Source of the DNA: Acetobacteraceae bacterium
GTDB lineage: Bacteria; Pseudomonadota; Alphaproteobacteria; Acetobacterales; Acetobacteraceae
Reading direction: 5' to 3'
Assembly (NCBI GenBank): GCA_947475245.1
Contig: CANJLW010000009.1
Location: forward strand, 62,001 to 126,000
DNA length: 64,000 nucleotides
Shown in pieces: positions 38,662-48,165 of the stretch. The translations under genes were made by a program, and so were the position numbers. The notes under the pieces were generated by a model. The model worked only from the letters and a program-made list of their open reading frames with translations, did not search any database and had not been told where the DNA came from. Numbering within the stretch: the stretch's first letter is position 1; each line of letters starts with the position of its first letter.

Positions 38662-39524
38662 GCGGCCGCCGGCAGGTCCTTGACGCACAGCAGGCCGATG
38701 ACGCGTCCCAGCGTGGCGCGCATCTCGGTGCGTTTGACGACCATGTCGATGATGCCGTGGTCCAGCAGATATTCGGCGCGCTGGAAGCCTTCCGGGAGTT
38801 TCTCGCGCACAGTCTGTTCGATGACGCGGGCACCGGCGAAGCCGATCAGCGCGCCGGGTTCGGCGATGTGGATGTCGCCGAGCATGGCGAAGCTGGCGGT
38901 GACGCCGCCGGTGGTGGGGTCGGTCATGACGACGATGAAGGGCAGGCCGGCGTCTTTCACCAGGCGGGTGGCGATGACGGTGCGCGGCATTTGCATCAGG
39001 CTGACCGCGCCTTCTTGCATGCGCGCGCCGCCGGAGGCGGTGAAGACGATCAGGGGGGCCTGTTGCAGCACCGCCAATCGCGCGGCGGCGACAATGGCGT
39101 CTCCCACCGCGGCTCCCATGGAGCCGCCGATGAAGTCGAATTCCATAACCGCGACGACGGCGGCCTGACCGTCGATTTTCCCGTGCGCGACGACGATGGC
39201 ATCGTCCATGTGGGTTTTGTCGCGGGCTTCCTTAAGGCGGTCGGTGTAGCGCTTGGAGTCGCGAAAGCGCAGGGGATCGACGACCGCCTTCGGCAGTTCG
39301 ATGCGTGTGAAAGCCTCTTCGTCAAAGGTCCAGTTCAGACGCTCGGTCGAGGAACCGCGCATGTGGTGGCCGCAATGCGGGCAGACTTTCATGCCGGCGG
39401 TCATGTCGCGATGAAAGATCATCTGCTGGCATGCGGGGCATTGATGCCAGAGATTGTCCGGGACCTCTCGACGGGCGAAGAGGGTGCGGATTTTGGGGCG
39501 GACGTATTCAGTGAGCCAACTCAT
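38658..39524 (-). CDS. accD: Acetyl-CoA carboxylase carboxyltransferase subunit beta
   Basis: 288 residues. Zinc ribbon with C29, C32, C48 and C51 (CPAC...CPHC), followed by the crotonase-like carboxyltransferase domain with GGARMQEG and MTDPTTGGV. With AccA it transfers CO2 from biotin to acetyl-CoA, starting fatty-acid synthesis. It sits between folC and trpA with 4-base overlaps on both sides. Confidence 0.97.
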   Translation of the reverse strand: MSWLTEYVRPKIRTLFARREVPDNLWHQCPACQQMIFHRDMTAGMKVCPHCGHHMRGSSTERLNWTFDEEAFTRIELPKAVVDPLRFRDSKRYTDRLKEARDKTHMDDAIVVAHGKIDGQAAVVAVMEFDFIGGSMGAAVGDAIVAAARLAVLQQAPLIVFTASGGARMQEGAVSLMQMPRTVIATRLVKDAGLPFIVVMTDPTTGGVTASFAMLGDIHIAEPGALIGFAGARVIEQTVREKLPEGFQRAEYLLDHGIIDMVVKRTEMRATLGRVIGLLCVKDLPAAA

Positions 39525-40351
39525 GGCGCGCTGCTCGCACCCCGCACCGCCTTCGCCAATTCGCGCACCTGATTCAATACGGCCTCGACCGCGCCGGGCA
39601 TTGCCTTGCCGTCGGCGTCAAGGTTGCGGGAGAGTGTGTCGATCAGGGCCGATGCCACGACGGCGGCGTCGGCGATCGTGGAGGCTTCGGCGGCCTGGGC
39701 GGGGGAGCGTACGCCGAAGCCGATGGCGATCGGCAGGTCGGTGAATTTGCGAATGCGGGGGATGGCGGCGGTCAGTTGCTCCCGCGAAGCAGCGCGGGTG
39801 CCGGTGATCCCGGTGATGCTGATGTAATAGACGAAGCCGGAACTGCCGTTCAGGACGTGGGGCAAGCGCTCATCGTCGGTGGTGGGGGCGACGAGGCGGA
39901 TGAAATCGAGCCCGTTCGCCTTGGCGTGCGGCAGCATCAGGTCGGATTCTTCCGGCGGCAGGTCGACGACGATCATGCCGTCGATGCCGGCCTTGGCGGC
40001 GTCTTCGCAGAAGCGCTGCTGGCCATAGGACAGGATCGGGTTCAGGTAGCCCATCAGAATGACCGGGGTCTGGCTGTCAAGCGTGCGGAAGTCGCGCACC
40101 ATGTCCAGAACGTGTCGCACCTTGAAGCCGGCGGCGAGCCCGCGCTTGCCGGCGGCCTGAATGATCGGGCCATCCGCCATCGGGTCTGTGAACGGCATGC
40201 CGATTTCGATCAGATCGGCTCCGGCCGCGGGCATGCCGCGGAGCAGAGCGAGGGACGTCGCGCCATCCGGGTCGTAGGCTTCCAGGAACGGGATCAGGGC
40301 ACCGCGGTTTTCCGCTTTCAGTGCCGCGAAACGGGCTGCGATGCGGCTCAT
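39521..40351 (-). CDS. trpA: Tryptophan synthase alpha subunit
   Basis: 276 residues, TIM barrel. Catalytic E49 (LIEIGMPF) and D60 (DPMADG) are in the positions known from the E. coli enzyme. It splits indole-3-glycerol phosphate and channels indole to TrpB. Start overlaps the trpB stop and its own stop overlaps the accD start by 4 bases each. Confidence 0.97.
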   Translation of the reverse strand: MSRIAARFAALKAENRGALIPFLEAYDPDGATSLALLRGMPAAGADLIEIGMPFTDPMADGPIIQAAGKRGLAAGFKVRHVLDMVRDFRTLDSQTPVILMGYLNPILSYGQQRFCEDAAKAGIDGMIVVDLPPEESDLMLPHAKANGLDFIRLVAPTTDDERLPHVLNGSSGFVYYISITGITGTRAASREQLTAAIPRIRKFTDLPIAIGFGVRSPAQAAEASTIADAAVVASALIDTLSRNLDADGKAMPGAVEAVLNQVRELAKAVRGASSAP

Positions 40352-41583
40352 AGCTTCACCCCCAGGTGATCGGCTACCGCGAAGATGTCTTTGTCGCCTC
40401 GACCGCAGAGGTTCATCAGGATGATCTGATCGGCGGACAGTGTCGGCGCAAGTTTGCTCACATAGGCCAGCGCGTGGGCGGGTTCCAAAGCGGGAATGAT
40501 GCCTTCGGTGCGGGTGCAAAGCTGGAATGCGGACAGCGCTTCCTTGTCGGTGGCCGAGACATATTCGACCCGTTTGATGTCATGCAGCCAGGAATGCTCC
40601 GGCCCGATGCCGGGATAGTCGAGACCGGCGCTGATGCTGTGTCCTTCGAGGATTTGGCCGTCCTCGTCCTGTAACAGATAGGTGCGGTTGCCGTGCAGCA
40701 CGCCCGGGCGGCCGCCCGTCAGGCTTGCGGCGTGCTCTCCGGTTTCGATGCCGTGCCCGCCGGCTTCGACGCCGATCAGGCGGACGGAGGTGTCGTCGAG
40801 GAACGGATGGAACAGGCCCATCGCGTTCGATCCGCCACCGATGCAGGCGACGGCGATATCGGGCAGCCGGCCTTCGGCTTCGCGCATTTGCACCTTGGCT
40901 TCCTCGCCGATAACCGATTGGAAGTCGCGCACCATCATCGGGTAGGGGTGCGGGCCGGCGACCGTGCCGATCAGGTAATAGGTGTCTTCGACGTTGGCGA
41001 CCCAGTCGCGCATCGCCTCGTTCATCGCGTCCTTGAGCGTCGCGGCACCGGAGGTTACGGCGACAACTTCCGCCCCAAGCAGCTTCATGCGGAACACGTT
41101 CGGAGCCTGACGCGCGACGTCGGTGGCACCCATGTAGACGGTGCAGGGCAGGCCGAATAAAGCGCACATCGTGGCGGTGGCGACGCCGTGCTGGCCGGCG
41201 CCGGTTTCGGCGATGATCCGGGTTTTGCCCATGCGGCGCGCCAGCAGAATTTGGCCCATACAATTATTGGCTTTGTGGCTGCCGGTGTGGTTCAGCTCGT
41301 CCCGTTTGAAGTAGACCTTCGCGCCGCCGAGATGCTTTGTCAGGCGTTCGGCGAACCACAGCGGGCTGGGGCGGCCGACGTAATGGGTCAGATGGCGGTC
41401 CAGGTCGGCCTTGAACGCCGGATCGGTTTTCGCCGCGTTATAGGCCTGCTCGACCTCAAGGATCAGCGGCATCAGGGTTTCGGCCACGAAGCGGCCGCCG
41501 AACTCGCCGAAGCGACCACGCTCATTGGGGCCGGTGCGAAGGCTGTTGGTGCCCGCGGGCGGGGTCGCGAGTGGTTTGTTCAC
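40348..41583 (-). CDS. trpB: Tryptophan synthase beta subunit
   Basis: 411 residues. The PLP lysine is K104 in [10 protein letters not shown] and the phosphate-binding loop is GGGSNAMG. It joins indole and serine to give tryptophan. The start is a GTG at 41583 with AAAGGAG upstream. TrpF, which commonly precedes trpB in alphaproteobacteria, is not present here. Confidence 0.97.
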   Translation of the reverse strand: MNKPLATPPAGTNSLRTGPNERGRFGEFGGRFVAETLMPLILEVEQAYNAAKTDPAFKADLDRHLTHYVGRPSPLWFAERLTKHLGGAKVYFKRDELNHTGSHKANNCMGQILLARRMGKTRIIAETGAGQHGVATATMCALFGLPCTVYMGATDVARQAPNVFRMKLLGAEVVAVTSGAATLKDAMNEAMRDWVANVEDTYYLIGTVAGPHPYPMMVRDFQSVIGEEAKVQMREAEGRLPDIAVACIGGGSNAMGLFHPFLDDTSVRLIGVEAGGHGIETGEHAASLTGGRPGVLHGNRTYLLQDEDGQILEGHSISAGLDYPGIGPEHSWLHDIKRVEYVSATDKEALSAFQLCTRTEGIIPALEPAHALAYVSKLAPTLSADQIILMNLCGRGDKDIFAVADHLGVKL

Positions 41584-41660
41584 GTCCGGGAAACTCCTTT
41601 GGGCGTGCCTCTTAGCCCAACCCGTACCGATCGTCACGCCCCCGCCCTGTCACATCGCGG

Positions 41661-42104
41661 TCACGGATCGAGTTTTTCGCGCGCGATCTCGTCCTCGATC
41701 TCCGCGGCGGCGTCATCCACGGCCATTGGCATGGATGGCTTGTTTGCTGCTTCGAGCGCGGACAGGGCATGTTCCAACACCGCCCAACCATGGCCGGCGG
41801 TATCGGCTTTCATCCTTGCCCGCAGGTCTCCCAGCACGAGGTCATAGGCATAGGCGACCGGTGACATTTCGAGCGCCGCCTGGGCGTCGAGAACGTCGCG
41901 GAGACCGCAACGTTCACCACCGGTCATGCCTTCGTCAGATGCCAGGGCAAGCTGTCGCGCGTCTTGCTCCAGAACGCCCAGCACCTCGATCTTCTCGTCT
42001 TTCGACAGAGCCGGATCGATCGTGACCTCGCCGGGCACCGCGAAGAAGACGTGCGGTTTGTCGATCTTGTCCTGCGTGGTCGGCACAGGGACCGGCTCGC
42101 TCAC
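41661..42104 (-). CDS. Uncharacterised protein coupled to a small lipoprotein gene
   Basis: 147 residues, acidic, mostly predicted helical, no signal peptide or TM segment. Segments FFAVPGEVTIDPALSK and ARQLALASDEGMTGGERCGLRD give no family I know. A GTG at 42102-42104 overlaps the stop of the lipoprotein gene (GTGA), so the pair is probably coupled. The longer frame to 42299 is the shadow of the lipoprotein gene. Confidence 0.6.
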   Translation of the reverse strand: MSEPVPVPTTQDKIDKPHVFFAVPGEVTIDPALSKDEKIEVLGVLEQDARQLALASDEGMTGGERCGLRDVLDAQAALEMSPVAYAYDLVLGDLRARMKADTAGHGWAVLEHALSALEAANKPSMPMAVDDAAAEIEDEIAREKLDP

Positions 42105-42352
42105 TTCTTGTCCCAGAGCGGCTTGCCGAGGTCGACCTGCTTCGGCGTCGTGCTGGCACCCGCGATGGCACCTGCTCCGCCGCCGATAACCGCACCCGCG
42201 GCGACGCCAACGGGACCACCGACCAATCCGACCGTCGCGCCGGTCGCGGCACCTGTCGCCGCGCCGCCCTGTACACGACCGAGTTCGCTTGCACCGCACG
42301 CCGCCAAAAGTGTCAATGCGCCGAACAGTCCAATTTTCGTCATGGTGCTCAT
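42101..42352 (-). CDS. Small glycine-zipper lipoprotein
   Basis: 83 residues. Signal peptide with a lipobox LLAAC (C about residue 19), then a Gly/Ala-rich double glycine-zipper hairpin (GAATGAATGATVGLVGG...GAGAIAGA) and a polar end. This is the architecture of outer-membrane-associated SlyB/YMGG-like lipoproteins. Function unknown. It precedes the coupled acidic protein. Confidence 0.75.
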   Translation of the reverse strand: MSTMTKIGLFGALTLLAACGASELGRVQGGAATGAATGATVGLVGGPVGVAAGAVIGGGAGAIAGASTTPKQVDLGKPLWDKK

Positions 42353-42761
42353 CTGAAAAATCCCTGTAACTGGTTGAAGAAAAGCCAGCCTGTTTGAAGG
42401 TCGGATTGCCTTGCTGACGTTCTCCTGATCAACATGGTTGTGGGTGTATTTGAAACAATACTTATGGGTGTAAGTACTTATGCTGCGTGAGTGCTCGGTC
42501 GTGGCGTAGGACGCGTCTCAACCTTGTTATCGAATGGTCGGAAAGGCGGGGGCGATCGACCTGTCGTACACATGACAATTTCCAATTGCGGAGACCGACC
42601 TATGACACGTTCGCCATCCGCCATGCTGCGGTTGCAAACCTCCATCCTTGCGCTTCGGGCTGGAATCGGTTTTCTACTCACTGGTATAGGGCGGCCCGGT
42701 ACACGGTCGCCACGTCTCGGATTACGGGTCCGGGGCGCATCAGCATGCAGGAATCGGACAA
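42353..42761. promoter_or_regulatory. Divergent regulatory gap between lipoprotein and pckA genes
   Basis: A 409-base stretch with no credible gene. It contains a direct repeat TACTTATG at 42459-42466 and 42475-42482 and an inverted pair TACTTA/TAAGTA (42459-42464, 42471-42476), suggesting a regulator site. Promoters for both flanking genes must lie here, but no clear -35/-10 pair was fixed. Confidence 0.45.
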
Positions 42762-44393
42762 TTGACCCTCGCCTCAGCCGCCCCGAACGATAAACCCTCC
42801 AAACGCTCGGCTGCGGAGGCGTTGGCCGGAACCGGGGTAAGAACCTCGAAGCCGGTCCACGCTAACCTGCGGCCTCCCGCACTCGTCGCCGAATCGCTGC
42901 GGCGGCACGAAGGTAAGCTATCGGCCGATGGGTCGCTGATGGTTGAAACCGGTATCCATACCGGACGGTCCCCACAAGATAAGTTTGTCGTCGACGAACC
43001 GTCGGTGACGAACGAGGTTTGGTGGGGCAAGGTCAATCAACGTATGACCCCCGCGACATTCGCGTCGCTGCGTGGGCGCATCCAGGCCTACCTGCAAGGC
43101 CAGGAACTGTTCACCCAGGATCTTTACGCCGGAGCCGATCCGGATCACCGCGTGCGGGTGCGTTTGGTTACGACCCAGGCCTGGAATGCCCTGTTCGCGC
43201 GGAATATGTTTATCCGCCCTCCCGAATCCGAGCTCGACGGTTTCGTGCCGGACTATGTCATCCTGCACGCGCCCTTGTTTCAGACCGACCCCCAGCTGGA
43301 CAATGTTCGTTCCTCGACGACGGTCGCGCTGTCGTTTGAGCAGAAAATGATCCTGATCGCCGGCAGCGAATACGCGGGCGAGGTCAAGAAATCCATTTTC
43401 ACCGTGATGAACTGGCTGCTGCCCGCTAAGGGCGTTCTGCCCATGCATTGCAGTGCCAATGTCGGCCCAGACGGCGACGTCGCCGTGTTCTTTGGGCTTT
43501 CGGGCACCGGCAAGACGACCTTGTCGTCTGACCCCGACCGTAAGCTGATTGGCGATGACGAGCACGGTTGGGGCGACAACGGCACCTTTAATTTCGAAGG
43601 TGGTTGCTATGCGAAGGTCATCAACCTTTCGCAGGAAGCTGAACCGGAGATCTGGGCCGCGTCCAACCGATTCGGCACGGTGTTGGAAAATGTCGTCGCG
43701 GATGAAAACGGCATCCTGGACCTGAATGACGGATCGCTGACCGAAAACACGCGGTCATGCTACCCCGTCGAATTCATCCCCAATGTCAATATTACCGGAC
43801 GCGGCGCTCAGCCGAAGAATGTCGTGATGTTGACCTGCGACGCGTTCGGCGTGCTGCCGCCGATCTCCAAACTGACACCGGCGCAGGCGATGTACCACTT
43901 CCTGTCCGGCTACACGGCATTGGTCGCCGGAACGGAAAAGGGCTTGGGCGCTGAACCGAAGGCAACCTTCAGCACTTGCTTTGCGCATCCTTTCCTGCCG
44001 CGCCCTCCGGAAGTTTACGGGCAAATGCTCTCCGACCTGATTGCGCGCCAGGGGGCCGATTGCTGGCTGGTGAACACGGGCTGGAGCGGTGGCCAGTTCG
44101 GTGTCGGCAAGCGCATGAGCATTCGCCACACCCGTGCGCTGTTGCGGGCCGCCCTGGACGGAACCCTGACCAAGACCAGTTTCCGGAAGGACCCGTTCTT
44201 CGGCCTCTCGTTCCCAGAGCATTTGCCGGGCGTGCCGGACGATGTTCTGGACCCGCGTCAATCATGGGCTGACAAAGCCGCCTATGACCGGATGGCCAAG
44301 CATCTGATTGAACAGTTCGAAAAGAATTTTGCCTCCTTCGAGGCGGGGGTCGGAGACGACGTCCGAGCGGCGGCGATTCGCGCGGCAGCCTGA
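42762..44393 (+). CDS. pckA: Phosphoenolpyruvate carboxykinase (ATP)
   Basis: 543 residues. Kinase-1a loop GLSGTGKTTLS (245-255, K251) and the FNFEGGCYAKVINL metal/substrate segment define the ATP enzyme, which makes PEP from oxaloacetate in gluconeogenesis. The N-terminus VHANL is preceded by about 32 residues, and the only fitting start is a TTG at 42762 with an AGGA about nine bases before it. Confidence 0.95.
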   Translation: MTLASAAPNDKPSKRSAAEALAGTGVRTSKPVHANLRPPALVAESLRRHEGKLSADGSLMVETGIHTGRSPQDKFVVDEPSVTNEVWWGKVNQRMTPATFASLRGRIQAYLQGQELFTQDLYAGADPDHRVRVRLVTTQAWNALFARNMFIRPPESELDGFVPDYVILHAPLFQTDPQLDNVRSSTTVALSFEQKMILIAGSEYAGEVKKSIFTVMNWLLPAKGVLPMHCSANVGPDGDVAVFFGLSGTGKTTLSSDPDRKLIGDDEHGWGDNGTFNFEGGCYAKVINLSQEAEPEIWAASNRFGTVLENVVADENGILDLNDGSLTENTRSCYPVEFIPNVNITGRGAQPKNVVMLTCDAFGVLPPISKLTPAQAMYHFLSGYTALVAGTEKGLGAEPKATFSTCFAHPFLPRPPEVYGQMLSDLIARQGADCWLVNTGWSGGQFGVGKRMSIRHTRALLRAALDGTLTKTSFRKDPFFGLSFPEHLPGVPDDVLDPRQSWADKAAYDRMAKHLIEQFEKNFASFEAGVGDDVRAAAIRAAA

Positions 44394-44402
44394 GTGGTCA
44401 TT

Positions 44403-44445
44403 GGACCGGTCAACTTAGCAGAAAATGGCTATAGTCGACCGGTCC
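44403..44445. repeat. Two copies of an 8-bp palindrome flanking a TATAGT
   Basis: GACCGGTC occurs at 44404-44411 and 44437-44444, 33 bases centre to centre, about three helical turns, and the flanking bases (GGACCGGTC and GACCGGTCC) make it a large inverted repeat too. A TATAGT lies between at 44430-44435. It could be a pckA terminator hairpin or an operator for the following gene. Confidence 0.5.
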
Positions 44446-44487
44446 ATCCGTACGCATGATGAGACCTGCATTCGTAACGAGGCAGGT

Positions 44488-45114
44488 ATGTACGTTCCAT
44501 CGCATTTTGCAGAAGATCGCGTCGACGTGTTGCATGATGCGATCCGTCAGGCGGGCCTCGCCACGCTTGTGTCGATGACCGACGACGGTCTGATCGCGAG
44601 CCATATCCCGCTGCTGATTGATCCCAACCCCGCGCCCTACGGCACCCTCGTCGGCCATTTGGCCAAGGCCAATCCCCATGCAGGCAGCGGCGGACGTGAT
44701 GCGCTGGTTATCTGGCAAGGGCTGGACGGCTATATCAGCCCGTCGCTCTATGAAACCAAAAAGCAGAACGCCAAGGTCGTGCCGACCTGGAACTACGTCG
44801 CGATCCATGCCCATGGCCGGATGGAGGTATTCTCTGATCCGGACCGTCTATTAGATGTCGTCACTCGATTGACGGACCGCCACGAGAGAAAGCAGGCTGA
44901 GCCTTGGGCGGTATCCGACGCGCCGGCGGATTTCGTGCAGACTATGCTGCGAGGAATTGTCGGTATTTCGATCCCAATTGAACGGCTGCGGGGCAAGGTG
45001 AAAATGAGCCAGAACCGACCCGAAATCGACCGGCGCAGCGTGGAGTCCGGTCTGCGCGCAGACGGTAAGACAGGGTTGGCGGAGCTTGTCGCGACTGGGC
45101 GGATTGCCCTCTGA
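44488..45114 (+). CDS. PaiB-like FMN-binding negative regulator family protein
   Basis: 208 residues. The N-terminus MYVPSHFAED and the segment ASHIPLLID match the PaiB family, an FMN-binding split-barrel once linked to sporulation/protease gene repression in Bacillus; its role in proteobacteria is unclear. The ATG at 44488 is preceded by GAGGCAGG. The longer frame to 44425 crosses the palindrome region. It lies between pckA and hprK and its stop TGA overlaps the likely hprK start. Confidence 0.8.
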   Translation: MYVPSHFAEDRVDVLHDAIRQAGLATLVSMTDDGLIASHIPLLIDPNPAPYGTLVGHLAKANPHAGSGGRDALVIWQGLDGYISPSLYETKKQNAKVVPTWNYVAIHAHGRMEVFSDPDRLLDVVTRLTDRHERKQAEPWAVSDAPADFVQTMLRGIVGISIPIERLRGKVKMSQNRPEIDRRSVESGLRADGKTGLAELVATGRIAL

Positions 45115-45545
45115 CGATCATTCGGCAGCTCCACGGTAGCTGTGCTGCTCGTCGCGGGCACGCGGTGCTGGTTCAAGGGCCGCCAGGCGCGGGAAAATCG
45201 GACCTGGTTCTGAGATTGCTGAATCGAGGGTTTGACCTCGTCGCGGACGATCAGGTCGTGATTGTCGGTAATCGCGCCAGCCCCCCAGCCACACTCGCCG
45301 GACTGTTGGAGGTCAGGGGCCTCGGCATCGTTCGGTTGCCCTGGATGGCGGACGTGCCGCTTGCCCTGGCGATCGAACTGGGAGAATTGGCGGATCGGCT
45401 ACCGATGCCTAAGACGCATCCCGATCTGGGGATTCCGCTCATTCGTCTGGACGCCAGTTCTATGTCGGCGGTGGATCGTGTGATACTGGCGCTGGATTGC
45501 GCCCTGGGAAGCGTTACACAGGTTGCAGGCGCTTTTGCGCCGTAG
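45111..45545 (+). CDS. hprK: HPr kinase/phosphorylase, short form
   Basis: About 144 residues from a non-standard CTG at 45111; a canonical GTG at 45165 would give 126. P-loop GPPGAGKS (23-30 counted from CTG) and ADDQ are clear. The conserved N-terminal strand IIRQLHGSCAARRGHAVLV lies upstream of the GTG, which argues for a start at the CTG (CTGA overlap with the preceding stop) or at the ATT at 45120. The family phosphorylates Ser on HPr in carbon regulation. No HPr or PTS gene is in the window. It converges with engB with a 3-base gap. Confidence 0.8.
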   Translation: MTIIRQLHGSCAARRGHAVLVQGPPGAGKSDLVLRLLNRGFDLVADDQVVIVGNRASPPATLAGLLEVRGLGIVRLPWMADVPLALAIELGELADRLPMPKTHPDLGIPLIRLDASSMSAVDRVILALDCALGSVTQVAGAFAP

Positions 45546-45548
45546 TCT

Positions 45549-46229
45549 TCAATCAACCAACAGTGCCAGCGTCGCTCTCATTTCAGGGATGCCGTCTCCG
45601 GTTTCGCTGCTGGTCGTGAGGATTTCTGGGAAGGCTGCCGGATGGGCGCGCGCGATCGCGAGTGCCTCTTGCTGCTTTCGGAGCAAGGCCGCGGGTTTGA
45701 CGCCGTCTGCCTTGGTCAACACGATCTGGAACGTCACTGCGGCCTGATCCAGGAGTTCCATCACCGCGACGTCTGCGGGCTTAATCTCTATCCGAGCATC
45801 AAGCAGCAGCATCACGCGCAACAATGTCGGGCGACCGCGGAGATACTCGAACATCATGCCTTGCCAGTCGGCTTTGATGTCTTTCGATGCCTTGGCGTAG
45901 CCGTAGCCGGGCATATCGACCAGGATCAGTTGCCCGCCCAAATCGAAAAAATTCAATTGGCGGGTACGGCCGGGTTCCGACGATGTGCGCGCGAGCGCGT
46001 TGCGCCCGGTCAGGGCGTTCAGGAGCGACGATTTGCCGACGTTCGAACGACCGGCGAAAGCGATCTCAGTACCGCTCGCCGGGGGTAGTTGTTCCAGTTT
46101 CTGCGCGCCGAAAAAGAAGCGGCACTCGGCGGCGAAAAGCTTCCGCCCCGCTTCCAGCGCATCGGCCCATTCGTCGGTCAGTTGCGATGCCCCGGCTTGG
46201 AGAGGTGGGTTTGCCGCATGATCAGCCAT
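45549..46229 (-). CDS. engB: Ribosome-biogenesis GTPase EngB
   Basis: 226 residues. G1 GRSNVGKSS (60-68), G3 DMPGYG and G4 TKAD define the TrmE-Era-like EngB (YihA/YsxC) family needed for 50S assembly. The ATG at 46229 is used; an upstream ATG at 46265 is in frame. Either start lies inside the yidC end, overlapping by at least 52 bases, so it is translated from the yidC message. Confidence 0.93.
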   Translation of the reverse strand: MADHAANPPLQAGASQLTDEWADALEAGRKLFAAECRFFFGAQKLEQLPPASGTEIAFAGRSNVGKSSLLNALTGRNALARTSSEPGRTRQLNFFDLGGQLILVDMPGYGYAKASKDIKADWQGMMFEYLRGRPTLLRVMLLLDARIEIKPADVAVMELLDQAAVTFQIVLTKADGVKPAALLRKQQEALAIARAHPAAFPEILTTSSETGDGIPEMRATLALLVD

Positions 46230-47923
46230 TGTTGTCCGATCGAGAGCAGGTTGTTCCAGCTCCAATAGATCACGAGTCCAGCAGGGAAGCTGGCCAGCAT
46301 GAAGGTGAAGATAATCGGCATGAATTGAAACAGCCGAGCCTGAACTGGGTCAGGCGGCGGTGGGTTCAGCTTCTGCTGGAGGAACATGGTGACGCCCATG
46401 ATGAGCGGCCATACCCCAAGATGCAGCATCGGCAGATAGATCGTGGGATCGAACGGGATAAGGCCAAACAGATTGAACACGTTCGTCGGGTCGACCTGGG
46501 AGAGGTCGTGGATCCAACCGTAGAACGGTGCCTGACGCATTTCGATCGTGACGAAGATAACCTTATACAGCGAGAAGAACACTGGAATTTGCACCAGCAT
46601 CGGCAGGCACCCGGACGCCGGATTGACCTTTTCCGCCCGATAAAGTGCCATCATCTCTTGCTGCATTTTCTGCGGCTCGTCCTTCAGACGCTCACGCATT
46701 TCGGTCATTTTCGGAGCCAGGAGCTTCATCTTGCTCATGGAGCGATACGAATAGTTGGCCAGAGGGAAGAACAACGCCTTGACGATGACTGTGAAGGCCA
46801 GGATTGCAAGGCCGAAGTTGCCGATCAACGTGTTGAGAAAGTCCAGCGCGAAGAACATTGGCTTGGTCAGAAAGTAGAACCAGCCGAAATCGACCGCCTT
46901 ATCAAAATTCGGCAGCTTGAACGCGTCCTGATAACGGTCGAGGAGACCGACCAGCTTCGCCCCAGTGAACAGGTGCGACGTCATCGTGGCTGTGGAGTTC
47001 GCCTCGATCGTTTGCGGTTCCTGCGTAACATAGTCCACCTGATAGCGGTCGACGTGGCCGCCGGTAGCCTTGGCGGCCTTGTCCTCGATATGTCGGAAAT
47101 TCACTTTTGACGGAACGGACTGATCCGGGATCAGGGAGGTCAGCCAGTACTTGTCGGTAATCCCCGCCCAGCCACCGGTCGATGGCGCGGAATACGCGAG
47201 GCCAGCCTTCTTTTCGCCCTCGCTTTTCGCGGAGTCGTAGCTCGTCTCCTGCAGGCGTCCGTCGACGACACCGAGCAGACCCTCAAACAGGATGTAGTAG
47301 CCGGCGACCTCCGGCTTGTAGTCGCGGCGAATACGCGACCAGGGGAACAGCTTCACAGCCTGTCCGGTAGTGTTTCGTACGCTCTGGTTGACGGTGAACA
47401 TATAGTCGTTGTCGACGCTCAGATCGATCTGAAAGACCAATCCAGCACCGTTGTCCCAGGACAGCGTCGAGGTTTCGCCCGGCTTCAGTAGGTCGGTGGA
47501 CGCTTTCCACAGGGTATCGTTGTCGGGCAGTTTGACTGTGTCGCCGGGCACGGCGGTCCACCCGTATTGCACGTAATAGGGGTTCGGGTCGGAGCGGGGT
47601 TCCAGAACGCGAACGTTTGGGGACGTCTTTTCCAGGCTGTCCCGGTAGTCATTCAACACAATGTCGTCGATCCGCGCGCCGAGCAGGCTAACGGAACCGC
47701 GCAGACGCTGCGCGGCGATTTTCATGCGCGGCACGTCCTTGGGCACGGTCCCAGGAGCCTGAACCGCCGCGGTATCCGCTGCTATGGGTTTCGGCGTGCT
47801 TGGTGCGGTCTCGACCAATGCCGGCGCGGGCGGCTTCGGTAGCATCGGCGCGATGAGCGTCTGAAATCCCAGCAGGATCCCCAGCGAGATCGCGATTGCG
47901 AGAAAGAGTCGCTTTTGATCCAT
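46178..47923 (-). CDS. yidC: Membrane protein insertase YidC
   Basis: 581 residues. N-terminal TM helix (about 5-25), a long periplasmic beta domain, then the conserved five-TM Oxa1 core (FALDFLNTLIGNFG..., KMQQEMMALYRAEKVNPASGCLPMLVQIPVF) with the helical hairpin and a basic C-terminus. It inserts and folds inner-membrane proteins with or without Sec. The ATG A is shared with the yidD stop (TAATG). Confidence 0.97.
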   Translation of the reverse strand: MDQKRLFLAIAISLGILLGFQTLIAPMLPKPPAPALVETAPSTPKPIAADTAAVQAPGTVPKDVPRMKIAAQRLRGSVSLLGARIDDIVLNDYRDSLEKTSPNVRVLEPRSDPNPYYVQYGWTAVPGDTVKLPDNDTLWKASTDLLKPGETSTLSWDNGAGLVFQIDLSVDNDYMFTVNQSVRNTTGQAVKLFPWSRIRRDYKPEVAGYYILFEGLLGVVDGRLQETSYDSAKSEGEKKAGLAYSAPSTGGWAGITDKYWLTSLIPDQSVPSKVNFRHIEDKAAKATGGHVDRYQVDYVTQEPQTIEANSTATMTSHLFTGAKLVGLLDRYQDAFKLPNFDKAVDFGWFYFLTKPMFFALDFLNTLIGNFGLAILAFTVIVKALFFPLANYSYRSMSKMKLLAPKMTEMRERLKDEPQKMQQEMMALYRAEKVNPASGCLPMLVQIPVFFSLYKVIFVTIEMRQAPFYGWIHDLSQVDPTNVFNLFGLIPFDPTIYLPMLHLGVWPLIMGVTMFLQQKLNPPPPDPVQARLFQFMPIIFTFMLASFPAGLVIYWSWNNLLSIGQQWLIMRQTHLSKPGHRN

Positions 47924-48165
47924 TAGTGCCCCAATCGGCGTTGAACATCCGGTACCGGATCAACGCCGCCTTCATGCCACGGATTGCAGCGGAGAATGCG
48001 CCGGGCCGCTAATCCCGAACCACGCAATGCGCCATGCGTTCGCATCGCTTCGATCGCGTATTCACTACAACTCGGCCAAAATCTGCAGTTGGCACCTATG
48101 AACGGACGCAGCGTCCACTGATAGGTCCGCACCGCGCCGACGGCGATGTGCGCGAGCGGAGTCAT
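47923..48165 (-). CDS. yidD: Membrane protein insertion efficiency factor YidD
   Basis: 80 residues. Signature CRFWPSCSEYA and the C-terminal RCNPWHEGG are diagnostic. It sits between rnpA (ATGA overlap) and yidC (TAATG overlap) in the universal order. Its role is accessory to YidC-dependent insertion. Confidence 0.95.
   Translation of the reverse strand: MTPLAHIAVGAVRTYQWTLRPFIGANCRFWPSCSEYAIEAMRTHGALRGSGLAARRILRCNPWHEGGVDPVPDVQRRLGH

Noticed and set aside
42487-42765. Small frames upstream of pckA
   Set aside because: No ribosome site and no recognisable protein; the gap is better explained as regulatory.
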